Source: Abelmoschus esculentus
Taxonomy: Eukaryota > Streptophyta > Magnoliopsida > Malvales > Malvaceae
Direction: 5' to 3'
DNA length: 64,000 nt
Assembly (NCBI GenBank): GCA_035048815.1
Contig: JAUCBN010000037.1
Coordinates: forward strand, 16,272,001-16,336,000
Position numbers and translations under genes: made by a program
Notes under the pieces: generated by a model
Told to the model about the DNA's origin: nothing
Seen by the model: the letters and a program-made list of their open reading frames with translations, nothing else
Database searches by the model: none
Shown here: positions 25,540-37,917 of the stretch, piece by piece
Layout: each line of letters begins with the position of its first letter
Numbering within the stretch: the stretch's first letter is position 1

Positions 25540-26511
25540 ATGGAAGTTGGATGCTCAGGAAGGAGCCATTGCCGGAATCGGAAACAACGATCCGTGTTTT
25601 TTTCTTTGTTTCTTTGTTACAGGAGGAACAGTGGTGGTGGTGGTGGTAATAGCAGTCGTAAGAAACTTTCTTCTTCGGTTTCTTCGAGATCGGACGACGG
25701 TCGACACGAAGAGCGACGGCAACCTATTTCTTGGAAGTTTGTTTCCTTTGCAAGAAGCCTCTCCGGGGAAATAGAGACATCTTCATGTATAGGTTCGTAT
25801 CGATGTTTTATATCGATAGGTTAGAATTTGACGAAAGAGTTTAGTAGTTAATTTGAAACTTTTAAAAACTTGGAGAACTTAATAATAATTATTAAATATT
25901 ATAAGAACGGAATTAATTAAAATTATTTAAAAAATTTAAAGTTTAATAAAAAATTAAGGGATCAAATTTTAAATTTTCAAATGTTTATAAATAGGGACGA
26001 ATCTAAGATTTAGGGTTGAAGGGGCAAAACATAAATATTTAAAAGTGGAAGACAAATTCATAAATAAATCATTCTTTTATAAATAAAGAGATAAAGATGA
26101 AAAAAAAAAAAACTTCGGAGGTGAGTGGACTATTACCTCTCTCTCCGTCCTCATTTGATATCGTTCTTGTTTGTGAGGATAATAATCGCATTACTCGTCA
26201 TTATCTTCTTCCAACGGATAAAATTTTATTACAGCTTATCGTTCTGATAATTTAAAGATATTATATTCTCTGGGTATCGTTATAATAGTTTAAAGATATC
26301 ATAATTTTCGAATATCATTATGATAATATAAATATATTATCTTCTTCAAATATCGTTTAAGTTTTTTTTTTTTTTATGCAGAGGTGACACACCATTTTGT
26401 AGTGAAGAATGCAGATATAAACAGATAGTGTTGGATGAAGTTAATGAGAAGAGATTAAAGCTTTCTGCAACATTCAAAGCTTTGCATACAGGCACGGCGG
26501 TAGCTGCATAG
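25540..26511 (+). pseudogene. FCS-like zinc finger (FLZ, DUF581) gene with a 1-base frameshift
   Basis: FLZ proteins are short plant adaptors that bind SnRK1 kinase through a C-x2-C zinc finger. Exon 1 (25540-25792) starts MEVGCSGRSHCRNRKQ and continues with a Gly/Ser-rich stretch to ERRQ. The FLZ domain then appears in another frame from 25725: YFLEVCFLCKKPLRGNRDIF. Exon 2 (26382-26511) completes it (GDTPFCSEECRYKQIVLDEV, then KRLKLSATFKALHTGTAVAA, stop). The intron splits the Arg codon of MYRG, as is usual in the family. Between ERRQ and YFLE one base is missing (near 25723-25725), and the FLZ frame has an upstream TAA with no ATG after it. This is therefore a recent pseudogene, an allele, or an assembly error. 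The N-terminal frame is less certain than the domain. Confidence 0.75.
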
Positions 26512-26928
26512 ATGACGAAGAAAAGACGAGACGAGAAAGAATCATAGATGATGTGGTGAAATGGATTTATATTATGAAAAAGTTCGTTTTTATTTAATTT
26601 TAACCGATAAATAATTGGGATTAATTTTATTTGTTTATTCATGTATCTTTCGAATAATTTTAATAAAAAAATATTATCAGGGACAAAGTTAGAATCGAAC
26701 ATCGAAAAAGACAAAAATTTATTAAGCATTTAAATCTAAAAAATTAAGAAGGATAAAAACCTTAATTAACTAATATTTATCTGTAAAATATTTATATTTT
26801 ATTTATTTATTCATTTATTTTTCTTTTGTAACAAATGTTAAAGTGAAAACATTAATGGACTTTATTTTTATGGCTTTATTTTTTTTAAATACAAATATAG
26901 TTATATAATGTAATATATATCCTAATTG
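26512..26928. other. 3' flank of the FLZ gene
   Basis: A+T-rich. It probably holds the FLZ 3' untranslated region at its start; nothing else was recognised. Confidence 0.5.
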
Positions 26929-27908
26929 TAGCGACCCTTTTTTTAAAATCGAGTTTGTAAATAAAAGGTCACTGATGGAAAAACTAGGTCAAAATTAGAA
27001 AATTAGGGATTAAATTGAAATGTTGATTGGAAAGGGAAATTTTAATTTGAAAAGGGTAAATTTGAAAATTAGGTTAAAATTAGGGTTTTAAAGATTAAAA
27101 AAGGGATTTTGAAATTAGGGATTTTAGTTAAAAAGGAAAATAATTGGAAAGATTAAAAATGGATTTAACATGGTTAAAAACAAATTAGAAAGGTTGGAAA
27201 ACAATTTGAAAATTAATTGAAAAACTATTTAAAAACAAAGGGAGTCGCCACCGGTCACTTTGGTAGACCGGACACCGTAAAACTAGAGATTCGAAATTAA
27301 AAGGGTTTGGGAGTCGGTTACGGTTAAAAAAACGGAGTTAGCATTTTAAAACCGCCCAAAATTGGTACCTTAAAATATCCACCGCTTATTTAATATTAAA
27401 ATTTCTAGATCAAAGTGGCGATTAAGTTAGTATTTAATTATAAATTTGGATTTATTTTACCGTATCTTTATCCGAAGGTAAACGCATACACCGCCACCAC
27501 TACGTCTGGTGTCGGGCCCGTTACGACCGAATAAAGAAATATTTCATTAGGTTCATTAATTAATTCCAAAGTGCACTTAAAAGAACAAATAAAACACATG
27601 GTCATTATATACATGAAAGATGACAAAGCAACAAGGCAAATATATAAAAACATGGAACCGAACCACAAACCCAATATTCGAAAGGAAACGAATGATCACC
27701 ACCACCGCGATTGGTACTAGCCAAAATCACTCCCTAATAACAAAATAAGCAATCAAAGCATTAATATCCATTATTTAAACAAATGAGATATGGAAGACAA
27801 AAATAACCAAGATAAAAAAATAAAAAAAATACTCGAACCAAAATATATACACATACAAAGTATTTTATATGTAAGCAACATACAATAACATAAATCAAAT
27901 AAACATGC
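26929..27908 (-). mobile_element. Decayed LTR-type sequence hosting a solo LTR
   Basis: It begins TGTAGCGACCC, a plausible LTR border. At 27238-27370 it carries GGGAGTCGCCACCGGTCA, GAGTCGGTTACGG and CCGCCCAAAATTGGTACC in the same order as the reverse complement of the 3' part of the LTR at 47749-49264 (GGAGTCGCCACC, GGAGTCCGTTACGCG, CGCCCAAAATTGG). This is therefore a related, divergent LTR lying on the minus strand. It continues after the inserted solo LTR, to about 31.75 kb. Its other border was not found. Confidence 0.5.
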
Positions 27909-30900
27909 TGTAACACCCCTAAAACCGGGACGATATAATAATTCGAATAAATCGAGAGTTAAATTAAATTATATGTCAGTTGGGTTAAGTGAGGGACTAA
28001 ATTGGTTAAATGATAAAAATTAAAAGATTGCATGGTGAACACCTAAATTCCATAAACTACCCTTGGTCATAAAATAAGTTAGGCAATTCATTAAGGGTAA
28101 TAAGGTCATTTCTCACCTTTTAATTAGAACAAACAAAAATTAGACCCAAATCCTCTTCATCCTTTCTCATTTCACGTGAGAAATAAAAGAGGGAGAAGAG
28201 AGAGCCTTTGAGAGAAATGTTCATGAGGGTTTGAGGAAACAAACTTGAAATCCATGCATGTTCAAGGAATTGAGTTAAGAAATCAAGCTTAAATACCTTG
28301 GTAAGTTCCTTTTTCCCTAAATTGAAAATTTTAGGGTTTTAAGCTTTTGGGGATTTGAATAATTTATGATACTTTGAGTGGAATTAGGTTGCTATAATGA
28401 CTAAATAGAAGATTGGTGTTCATTTGAGTATGAGTTTTGAAAGAATGAGCAATGAGCTAGGGGTCTTGAAATTGGGTTCTTGTAAATGTTGAATTTATGA
28501 TGTTAGATTTGATAAGGAGATGAAATTTAGAAGTTATTGATGATTGAATTTATGATTGAGGTGCTGGAAATTTTAAGAATAAGATCAATTAAGAATTTAA
28601 AGTATGGGTTAAGAATTAGCCGAAAAATACTTATAAACGCTATTCCGAGTAGCCATCTTTGAGAAATTCCCTAGGTTACGTTTGGAAGAGTTAGGAGCTG
28701 AAATTTTGCAGTATGATACTCTTGTATACCTAGTTTAAGGGAAAATTTACGGAACCTCAATCCGAGTTCGGTAGAAAAAGTTATAAGCTTCTCCGTAGGG
28801 CTGCCCGAGCAGTCCCGAGAATCCGGTCAGGTCTGATCCGAATGAATTCTGGTACTGATTGGCCATGAATTAAAAAGTGAGGTTAATTTATCCTCGAAGA
28901 GGATTCTCTTAGCTTTCCAAAGAGGTATAATAAGCTCGATTCGGACATGAGACCTAGGAGATACGATCAAATTACAAAGGGTAGCAAAACTGTTTTTAAC
29001 GAATAAATGTACATGCTTATATTAGTTAAAGCTTAAGATCACTTGAGTTAAGTGATTATGGTGTGTTCTAATAAATATATATTTGTATATGGAATTATTA
29101 GATAATCAAAGAGACGAAAACATCGAGGAGGAAGAAAGACTCGAACAAACTCGAAGGAAGGGCAAGGGAGTGGCGACCTACAATCCTTGATTTAGCTTGG
29201 AGAAATTGTGAGTGTGGCAAACCTTGGGGTTAGGACATAGGGTCCTAACCATCTTTGTATTATTCGATTTATTCGTATTGTAACCGGACTAATGAAATAT
29301 TCGATAATTCGGGAAGGAGGATTAAATGTTAATAACTTGTTTGGTGCCATGTTTTAGTGCTAGATGTTAGACTAGCTTAGAACATTTGCATAGCTCGGAA
29401 ATGCCTAAGTAATGGCACGCGACTATGGATGCCAGGTACGTAAGTCATGCATGAGGCATGTTTGGATTGATTGATTATTCGATTTGTAACATGACGTGAA
29501 TAATTTGATATGTTATTGCCATCGTGCATCCGATAATGATAATGCTAGGAGCATTTAAATTTGGCATTACTTTTGATCATTTGAAATGATACGGTTATGA
29601 ACATTTGATATGAGATTGCCATTATGAATTTAAGCATGAAACCGTTATCGAGCATTTAGTTGTAAATTGGGTTTGCATGCTAGTAATATGATACATGAGA
29701 GTGATTCAAGCATGATACTTTTTACATATGATCAAAATGTTAGAATAAACATGATGGATTGTTAAATTGGAGTATGCCATGTTGATATATGTGTTTGGTG
29801 TCTAATTGGTTAGACTTAGGGCTGCCTCACTAAGTACTTCGTAAGTACTTACCACCTCTGTTTCCTCCTTCCCAGATAACAGGTTATCGGACTAAGGGGT
29901 TAGATCGACTTTGATCGCGAGCAAGGACACCAAGCAAGCCCAAGTATGGTATTTTGTACTTTTGTAACTCTTAGTTTATGGTGGCATAGGGAGCATGCTT
30001 AGAATTGTCCATGCATTTTGGTATTTTGATCATGATTTATACAAAGATAATCATTTGAATATTCGGTATGTAAGCCATAAGGCAAGGTAATTGTAATAGG
30101 CTAGTCTTATATGTTTTGGAAATTGATCTATGATATGATTACATCGACCTCGTATGAAGCATGCAATATGTAAACTATGGAATTGGTAGTCCTTAGAACC
30201 ACACTATATATATATATATATATATGTATATGTTAGCCACATAGTGAAATATAAGTTATAAGGGTAACTAAATTGTTATCGGGAATATGGTGGTATAAAT
30301 GGCCACTTGATTAGGAATTATAGTTTTGGTATGTTGAAAGTCCATGAATGATAAAATTTGATTATGGTTTGGCTAGATGTTAGAATTGGTAAGTGGAAAA
30401 TGCTGCCTAAATATGTTAAATATTGCCCTTATGGTTTAGGAATGGTTTAGACCATATAGGTGGTCTTTTGGTAGAGTCCAAGTGTTTAAAAAGATAGAAA
30501 TCTGGAAATTGGGCGAGGGTATCGATACCACTTGCATGGGTATCGATACCTCCTTTGACAGTAACGAAATGGCATCGAAGCATGGTTCGATGCCAAGCTT
30601 CATTAAAGAACTCCCTGGTTCGATGCCAGTATCGAGCCAGGCTACTTTAGCCTTAAGCCATTGAGTCCTAAGAGTAGACCAGCATCGATACCTGGTTCGA
30701 TACTGGGTCTTCTAGTAACGAAATGGCATCGATGCCAGTATCGAACCCGGCTACTTAACTTAGTTAACGAAGTCAACAAGGAGGTCCAACATCGAAACAT
30801 GGTTCGATACTGGGACTTCCAGTAACGAAATTGCATCGATACCTGTTTCGAACCAGGCTCCCTAGCCTCGGTCAATGGGTCAACACAGTTGACCTATATC

Positions 30901-31293
30901 GAACTAGGGTTCGATACCCCTGTTCCGATACCCCTCTATAGGGTGTATCGATACCCCTAGTTAATTTTGGTTCAACTTAAAAATGGAAATTGGCTTGATC
31001 ATTAAGAATGTGTTAATGATAATTAAATGAATGAAATTTGGCTAGAGGTGTAGATTAAACTTGATTGAAATCAAAAATTATAAATGTATGGAATTTAAGA
31101 AATCGAATTGGTAAACTGTACAAATATGAAAAAGTTTTAAATTATCCTCAAATTTGATAAGTGTTACAAGAGTTTGGTTCGTAAAGTTTTATAAATGAAT
31201 AAATGTCTTACAATTGAATACAAGTTCGGTTTATCTATGAGTTAAAATGTCCGGTCGACACCTCCGTCTCCTAACCCGGGCGAGGGTGTCACA
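27909..31293. mobile_element. Solo LTR, 3.4 kb, Ty3/gypsy type
   Basis: It runs from TGTAACACCCCTAAAACCGG to GGGCGAGGGTGTCACA, with TG...CA ends, imperfect terminal inversion (TGTAACACCC / TGTGACACCC) and a 5-bp target duplication CATGC (27904-27908 and 31294-31298). There is no internal LTR pair, primer-binding site or polymerase frame, which fits a solo LTR left by recombination between the two LTRs of a long-LTR element. At 29800-29990 it resembles the other solo LTR (54595-56750) read in reverse. A TA microsatellite lies near 30205-30225. An alternative is an unusual non-autonomous element of the same size. Confidence 0.7.
30525..30957. repeat. Cluster of GGTATCGATACC palindromes in the solo LTR
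   Basis: About 430 bp packed with full (GGTATCGATACC, GCATCGATACC) and half sites (GGTTCGATGCC, CAGTATCGAACC). They are arranged as degenerate tandem units marked by AGTAACGAAATGGCATCGA near 30560 and 30713 and a variant near 30822. A similar cluster occurs at 55625-55905 in the other solo LTR. Confidence 0.8.
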
Positions 31294-31298
31294 CATGC

Positions 31299-32800
31299 AT
31301 CTATATAAATATGTACATAATTCTAAAATAGTACCATATATTAAGAAACCTATCTAATATATAAAAACAGTTCTTTGTATATATGTATTTTATGGAATGA
31401 ACGAAACTATCCGAGATACACAAGCATAAACATTAAAGAAAATAATATAATATATATATGATTCTTAATTTTAAAATAAAAATTAAAAAAACGTATGATA
31501 ACAGAAGAAAACTTAGACATATGAAAATTAACAAAAATAAGATACAACTTATGTTAAAATAAGGATAAATAAATGGGCTAATGTATGAAAGGATATCATG
31601 AGATCTCCATGGCTCAAAATTGGAACTTAGGCCAGATGGGTTCGTGGGGTGATCTACCGGGCCGCTAACATGAATCCAGGGCGGTTCTGATAGTCTCGCG
31701 GGTCAACTCCAAATGGGGGTCACCCCCTTTGTTACTTCTTGCATACTTCAACACATAAAATAGTTTAAACTTTCTCTGTTTCAAACAAAACCTTATTGCC
31801 GCTCCTTCTTAAGCAACGCCGCCGTCGATCTCAGCCGATCTCCGGCGAAACAAGACCACCATCGCATTCCTCTCGCTCTCTTCTTTTTCCCCATGGTTCG
31901 AATCTCGTTGGGATGGCTCCGAACGTGGAGAACTCACCATGAGTTCTTCAGGCTTTTCTCGCCGTCGATCTAGACAACCAACCGTTGGATCATCTTGGTT
32001 CCAAAATATGTTGTTCTTCGGGACGTGAGCTCTCCCTCCACCGTTGGGATTCGTCGTCGGAGTCTCCGTTCGCCGGCGACCACCACTGTCGAAGGTAAAA
32101 GTTTTCCTTCTCTTTGACTTTTTGGTTCAATAGATGGATTTTGAACACTATTGTTTTTTTATTTTCCTACCTGAAAAGGGAGTGATTCCAGAAGCTTTTA
32201 AAAATGTTTATCTTCTCCCTTTGATTTAAATTGGAACACTCTTGTGTTTTTTGTTTTTATGAATACCGATGATGCATCAAAAAAAGAGTATTTGAATGAG
32301 AAAAAGTAATGGTGGTCTCTGGAAATTCTTTGCTTCTCATTTCATTTCTTGAGGTAGGAGAAAAAGCTTCCTTTTTACATTGCTTTGGATCGGTACTTAT
32401 AACCGAATTACAGCAAAAAAGAAAAAATAAAATTTTGATAGCTATTCTTTTGTCTTCATTCTCTTCTGTTGTCCTTCACTGCCATCTGAAAATTTGTGTA
32501 TATTCCTCTGCCAATTCTGCTCATTTGGTGCTCTGTGTATTGCTGAAATCCTCTCTGATTTTGTTGTTATTTTGTTTGTATATACAGCTGGAAGGAGGAC
32601 CACTATGACCTGCTGATAAGGATGCATGATGTTGCTGGTTTGAGTGCAATGGAGAAGGCATGATGTTGCTGGTTTGAGTGCAATGGAGAAGGCCTTGATC
32701 ACCAATAGGTGTTGCAGGGAGGAAATATTTGTGTTGTTCCAATGATAGTATGGCTTGGTGCTGAGTGATCGGGACCATGAGGTTGCACCAAATCTACAAA
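31299..32800. other. LTR-type remnant and transcribed-looking G+C patch
   Basis: 31299-31750 continues the element interrupted by the solo LTR. 31780-32100 is CT-rich with CGCCGTCGATCT-like words, resembling a plant leader, then GTAAAAG as a possible donor. 32585-32790 contains a 34-bp tandem duplication (unit GCATGATGTTGCTGGTTTGA..., copies at about 32625 and 32659). No open frame of meaningful length links them. It could be a non-coding transcript or part of an LTR; I cannot decide. Confidence 0.35.
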
Positions 32801-34430
32801 ATTAGCATTTTTCTGTAATTCTAATTAATTTGTAATATTTTAATTAATTTTAATTTTTTTAATATTGGAAATGGACTTTCAATCCAATAAAACTTAGACT
32901 TTATTCATAGGCTTTTGGGTTGCAATTACTTATCTATCTATTATTTATTTTAATAATAGAGTATCAACTAATAACTAATAATAATATTATAAATTATGAT
33001 AATATAATAATAGCAATTAGGCAACAATATTTTTACATCTAAAACGGATCATTATTTAGATAGTGTTTTGGCATTAATAAAAGGAAACACCTTAATACGA
33101 CATATGATAAAAAGGAAAATGTATAATAATTAGTATTTTTGTATTTTCTTCAAATAATATATTATATTAACTATAAATTAGTAGTTATAATATTTTTGTG
33201 TTTTTTCTCTTTATTTTTATTTTTGTAACAAAAATAAATAGATAATAGTAGTAATATTTTTGAGTTTTTTGGTTTAATATTAATTGAAAAGATAATCACA
33301 ACCTGTTATTTAGAATAAATAAAAAAATAAACGGCTTTACACCCGGATAAAATTAGTGATTATACTAATATTCATAATCAAAATTTGGGACACAAAATTT
33401 GAATATATCTATACAAGAGTGAAATAAATCTAGGTAAAGTCCACATACAATAAGACTTCCAAGCATGATTTATACAAATAAAATTTAAATTTTAAATCTC
33501 AATTACAAGAAATTTGATTTTATTGTTAAGTAGATTTATAGGTAATGATTTATTTTTATCTATGGTTTTATTCTGTGTAAATTTTTAATAAGATACGTAT
33601 CTATTATCATCTTGATCATCAATCAAATATTATCATCTTTAAAAAATAATATTCGATATATATGATATAACAAAAGATGATCAATTTTTAAAAATGAAAT
33701 TGGATTGAGTTATATGTATCAATAATACATGTATTTTTGATGGATACCTTATTGAAATGGGTGAACAAATCTTGTATTGATTCAAAAATACAATTTTTTT
33801 ATTTAACTTAATTCATTTTTTTTAATTTAAATGATAAAATAAAATTGAATAATTCGAGTGCATATTATTGCGTCTGAAAAGAGGTAAAGAACATTAATCT
33901 CACATCAGAAAGATAAGATATATAAACGATGTTGTTGCACATTCTATCAAACATATATATTTTAGAAAGAAGACAATAATTCCGTAACAATGTGCACTTT
34001 AATTCTATTTTTGAAAATACTTTTTATAATTTAATCTATCAATTTTGTATTTTCCTCAATTTAATTTTATAACCACAACTCTTTGTAAATTCTTCCTTTT
34101 CATTATTTTTTTACTCATTCATACATACATCAATATTGTTTTCAAAATCTCTTCTTTTTAAAAAATAATACTTTTGAAAATATTATAAAATATATTATAT
34201 AATTTTAAATAATGTTTGATTCATTAAATAGCATTATACATTAAGAAATTTATAAAATAATTCACAAGAAAAAATATTCTGAACAATAAGATTAGTAGGG
34301 AAAATTTTGAGAAATTACAACCGTCGACCAATATTATAATATTTGTAAAACTCGTCACCTGTAGGAGGCGAGATGTATTATTTAAAAAAAAATCAATTTC
34401 ACCTCCACATATTCAGGTCATTACAAGTAG
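32801..34430. other. A+T-rich spacer
   Basis: Strongly A+T-rich, with no gene and no element ends that I can support. Near 34310-34360 it shares a short repeat with 22650-22690 (TTGTAAAACTCGTCACC followed by GGAGGCGAG, a small hairpin). Confidence 0.55.
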
Positions 34431-35124
34431 TTTTCCGAAGAAACCTGGTTTTTCCGAAAGGACGGAACATGGAACACGTGAGTATGGACAGTTCTTCCTT
34501 GAATGGTACTCTAGAATGCTACTAGATCATGGAGATAGACTACTTTCTGCAGCAAAGGGAACATTCCATGGAACTGGAGCTAAACTGTCAGGCAAGGTTG
34601 CTGGGATTCACTGGCATTACAGTACAAGGTCCCATGCTGCTGAACTAACGGCAGGGTACGATAATTCTTGGCATCGAGACGATTACCTCCCAATAGCTTG
34701 AATGTTCAGCAAACATGGAGTAGTTTTCAATTTCACCTGCATGGAAATGAGAGATGGGGATCAACCTCATCATGCAAACTGTTCGCCTGAAGGATTGGTC
34801 CGGCAAGTGAAGATGGCAACGAATACAGCCTGAGAAGAACTTTCGGGGCGAAATGCATTGGAGAGGTATGACGGCGGTGGATATGTGCAAGTTTTGTTAA
34901 CAAGTAGATCGGATTCGGGCAATGGATTGAGTGCTTTCACATATTTAAGAATGAACAAGAGGTTGTTTGAAGGGGACAATCGGAGGCACTTGGTGGAGTT
35001 TGTGAAAAACATGTCCGAAGGAGGTAGGAAAATTTCGGATAGCGACTCCGGAGGAATAAATCTGTACATCAGGTATATAAGAGAGAAGAATGCTGAGAAA
35101 TTGAGGGAGTCTGCTCTTGCTTAG
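34431..35124 (+). pseudogene. Plastid-type beta-amylase pseudogene, C-terminal fragment
   Basis: The C-terminal third of a beta-amylase of the BAM1/BAM3 type (maltose release from starch). Recognisable blocks are GFFRKDGTWNT, EYGQFFLEWYS, AKLSGKVAGIHWHYSTRSHA, ELTAGYDNSWHRD, MFSKHGVVFNFTCMEMRDGD, NCSPEGLVRQVKMAT, SRSDSGNGLSAFTYLRMNKR and LFEGDN, ending at TAG 35122-35124. It is broken in at least three places: a 2-base insertion after GTWNT (about 34483), and in-frame TGA stops at 34699-34701 and 34831-34833, the first where the family has Arg. No introns interrupt the fragment, and everything N-terminal, including most of the active site, is absent. It is a truncated duplicate, possibly a processed copy; no poly-A tail was seen. 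Confidence 0.88.
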
Positions 35125-35585
35125 AAAACCTGTACAGAATCCATGAACAACAATTACACACATAGAGTTTCAATGTATTATATACAAGAACAAGAAAAAT
35201 AACTAAATAGAACCAAAATAAAATGATTGAATCTCCAGAAATGTATGTATGTATGTATGTTCTGCATAAAGGTGAACATGGAAAACATTTGCATTTACAA
35301 GCATTCTTGATGCTAGAATTCTGGCCGTTTTGGCTGACGTGTATCTTCCATCGATGAATCGAATAAAAGTAGTAAAAGAAAAAAAATGTTGCTAAGGACA
35401 CAGTCCTGCAAATTTGAGTTGAATTTTTTAGAACTCACCTTTGGATAGAAGAACTTATAGTTGATATCAACAAATTCATAGCTGAAACCTGTCAAAGAAC
35501 AAGCAAAAGACAGCTTTAGTCACTGATAAAAGGTTGTCTTGTTGGCTCAGGTAAAAGATAGTACAATATATAATATAAACCAGAC
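35125..35585. other. Spacer, mostly 3' flank of the kinase gene
   Basis: Contains a short (ATGT)n tract near 35240-35260. The remainder probably includes the 3' untranslated region of the minus-strand kinase, possibly with an intron. No other feature was seen. Confidence 0.4.
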
Positions 35586-37143
35586 CTAATTCGATCTTCG
35601 ACTGCCAGTTCTAGATGACGATTTAACAGCAGATTTTTGGGCAAAATTGCTTCCCTCTTGTGATTCTTGTACCGCTTGCTTCAAGCTCTCCACAATTTGA
35701 CTCATTGTTGGTCTTTCTTTGGCATTTTTCTTTAGGCAGCTTTGAGCCAGCTTTCCAACATTTTGAACTGCAGTGAAATAATAGTCGTTTCGAAGTCGAG
35801 GATCGATTATCATGCTGAACCGTTTACTATCGGGAGGGAAATGTTTCACCCATTCTAGGAGCTTCTGCTCCGATTTCGGCCGGTTTCTTTCCACCGTTCG
35901 CCTCCCTGTGATGATCTCGTAAAGTACAACCCCAAAGGTCCATACATCACTTTGGATTGTGAGATGGCCTGTATCAACATATTCCGGGGCCGCATATCCA
36001 TACGTCCCGACCACCTTTAACAAAATCAAAGCGAACAATACCGTCAACCATCTTAATCAAAAGAAACACATTAAGCACAATTCTTGAACGAATGATATCT
36101 ACTCACAGCTGTGGATACATGAGTACGATCACCACTAGGTCCTTCCCTCGCAAGCCCAAAATCCGAAAGCTTTGGCCTAAAACTTTCATCCAAGAGCACA
36201 TTCGAGGATTTGAAATCTCGATATATCACCTATTCAAATAACCCATTATAAGGATGCATTCAATTAAGTTTTTTGCTCAACTTTCACACACCCTTTCCAA
36301 TGATTTTGCTCAACTCCTGTGAATAAAAAGATCGTACCTTAACTTCCAAACCATCATGCAAATAAGCCAGTCCTTGAGCTGCACCAAGCATAATCTCCAA
36401 TCTTGTGTTCCAAGGCAAAGTGGATGTTTTACTAAAAAGATGATCTTCCAAGCTCCGATTCGGCATGAATTCGTATACCAGCAGTCTTTGGATCCCTCGT
36501 TCTCCATCCGCACTACAATATCCTAAGAGTTTCACTAAGTTCGGATGGTCAACGACACCAAGAAATTGAACCTCGGCAAGCCATTCCTTATGACCCTATT
36601 ATATGAGTTCACCACCAAAAATCATCATAAGTACCGGATATAATACCGATATCTGACTTCACCTGAATCCAAGTAACATACCTAAAGATCATGCATCAAA
36701 CTACTAAAACAAGGCTTTTCAGAGGAATTTTCACAAACAATTAATAGGCAAGTACCAGAGAAGATCAAAAGAGTGCAGCAAGTCACCTGTAAACCCTGTG
36801 TGTTGAGCCTCTTGATAGCCACAACCAAAGGATCGCCTCGACCGTCGAGTGGCCTAATCGTTCCTTTATACACACTCCCAAAACCACCCTCACCGATCTT
36901 CAACGTCCTGTTGAAACCATTCGTCGCGTCCTTCAACTCTTTCAAAGAGAAGACTCTCAAATTCTGTTGCTTTTCTTTGTACAACTCTGGGATAGTCCTT
37001 GATGACGAGAAAGATTTCGATGTCTGGCTGGAATCCGAATTCCCTTGCGATTTGCTTTGGTTCCTTGATTCGGGAACAGAGCTTGACCCACTGCTCTTGT
37101 TCTTCGATTCGTGTTTGATGAAGATGGAGAAACAACACTTCAT
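35586..37143 (-). CDS. PBL19: Receptor-like cytoplasmic kinase, PBL19-like (RLCK VII)
   Basis: A Ser/Thr kinase acting below pattern-recognition receptors at the plasma membrane. The start MKCCFSIFIKHESKNKSSG (ATG 37141-37143) has Cys3 and Cys4 for possible palmitoylation and no Gly2. A Ser-rich linker is followed by LRVFSLKELKDATNGF and the kinase domain: P-loop GEGGFGSVYKG, VAIK lysine, LVYEFMPNRSLEDHLF, catalytic loop VIYRDFKSSNVLLD (YRD, as usual in this subfamily), SDFGLAREG, TYGYAAPEYVDTGHLT and SDVWTFGVVLYEIITGRRT. The tail is Ser/Arg-rich, ending RRSN (stop 35586-35588). Four exons join in frame; about 410-420 residues. It lies next to CK2 beta, as PBL19 (At5g47070) does in Arabidopsis, by memory. 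It appears functional. Confidence 0.9.
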
Positions 37144-37438
37144 TTTCTGTGGTAATAACAACTGGGAATCTGTTTCTCTTGTTGTGTATCAAACTGGGTA
37201 TTTACAAGACTGAGTTTTGGTATGGAGAAAAGCTGGGAAACGAAGAAATATGGCGAGACCAATCAAAGGAGAAACATCTCTCCCAAGGCATTGCTATTTG
37301 TATTTCTTTCCCCATCATTTAAATTATTTAATTTAATAAATTAAATAATATGAAATAATTTTTTTAATTAAATAAAAATACTATATTTTTATATAAAATT
37401 AGAACCCAAACAACATACGAACATATTTAATAACTAAA
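37144..37438. other. Upstream region of the kinase gene
   Basis: Contains the 5' untranslated region (about 37144-37300) and then A+T-rich sequence. No clear TATA box was chosen. Confidence 0.4.
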
Positions 37439-37909
37439 TTTAGGGTGATAAAGAGTCGAGTTGAATTGAATTTGAATTTAATCAAACTTGGTTCAAAAAT
37501 AGTTATATGGAATTTGAATTGGTAAGTATTAAAATTTTGGTTCGAGCTTGGTTCAAAAATAATATTATAAGATTCGGTTGGGACTCAAAACTTGTTGGAC
37601 TTGACTCAGACTCGTTGGGTTTGGCTCGAAATAAAAAAAATATTATATATATATTTTTATAAAAGATGAAGTCTCGTTAAAAAACTATAACAAATACATA
37701 ATGCACAATTTATTTTAGTTAATTTTTAATGAATTTTATATGATTTATTTTATTATTTTTCTTTTACTAAAAAATTACTTTTAGTATATATATAATTATT
37801 CTAAGTTTGTTTACAAACTTTTTGAGTTGAGTTTGAGTCAATTCAACTTATCAAGATCTCAAATCGAGTCCGAATTTGGATCAAATTTACTTAAATCAAG
37901 CCCGAGTCC
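37439..37909. mobile_element. Degenerate short TCGAG-rich element
   Basis: Starts TTTAGGGTGATAAAGAGTCG and ends AAGCCCGAGTCC, flanked by an 8-bp direct repeat TAACTAAA (37431-37438 and 37910-37917). The interior has the TCGAGTTGAATTGAATTTGA style of the family at 59991-60506. The right end no longer matches the left, so the assignment is weaker than for the other copies. Confidence 0.45.
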
Positions 37910-37917
37910 TAACTAAA

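Noticed and set aside
30482..30875. Overlapping open frames across the TATCGATA cluster
   Set aside because: They follow the repeat units and fall inside a solo LTR.
27909..31293. Possibility that this is a complete LTR retrotransposon
   Set aside because: No second LTR, primer site, gag or pol was found between the borders, so solo LTR is the simpler reading.
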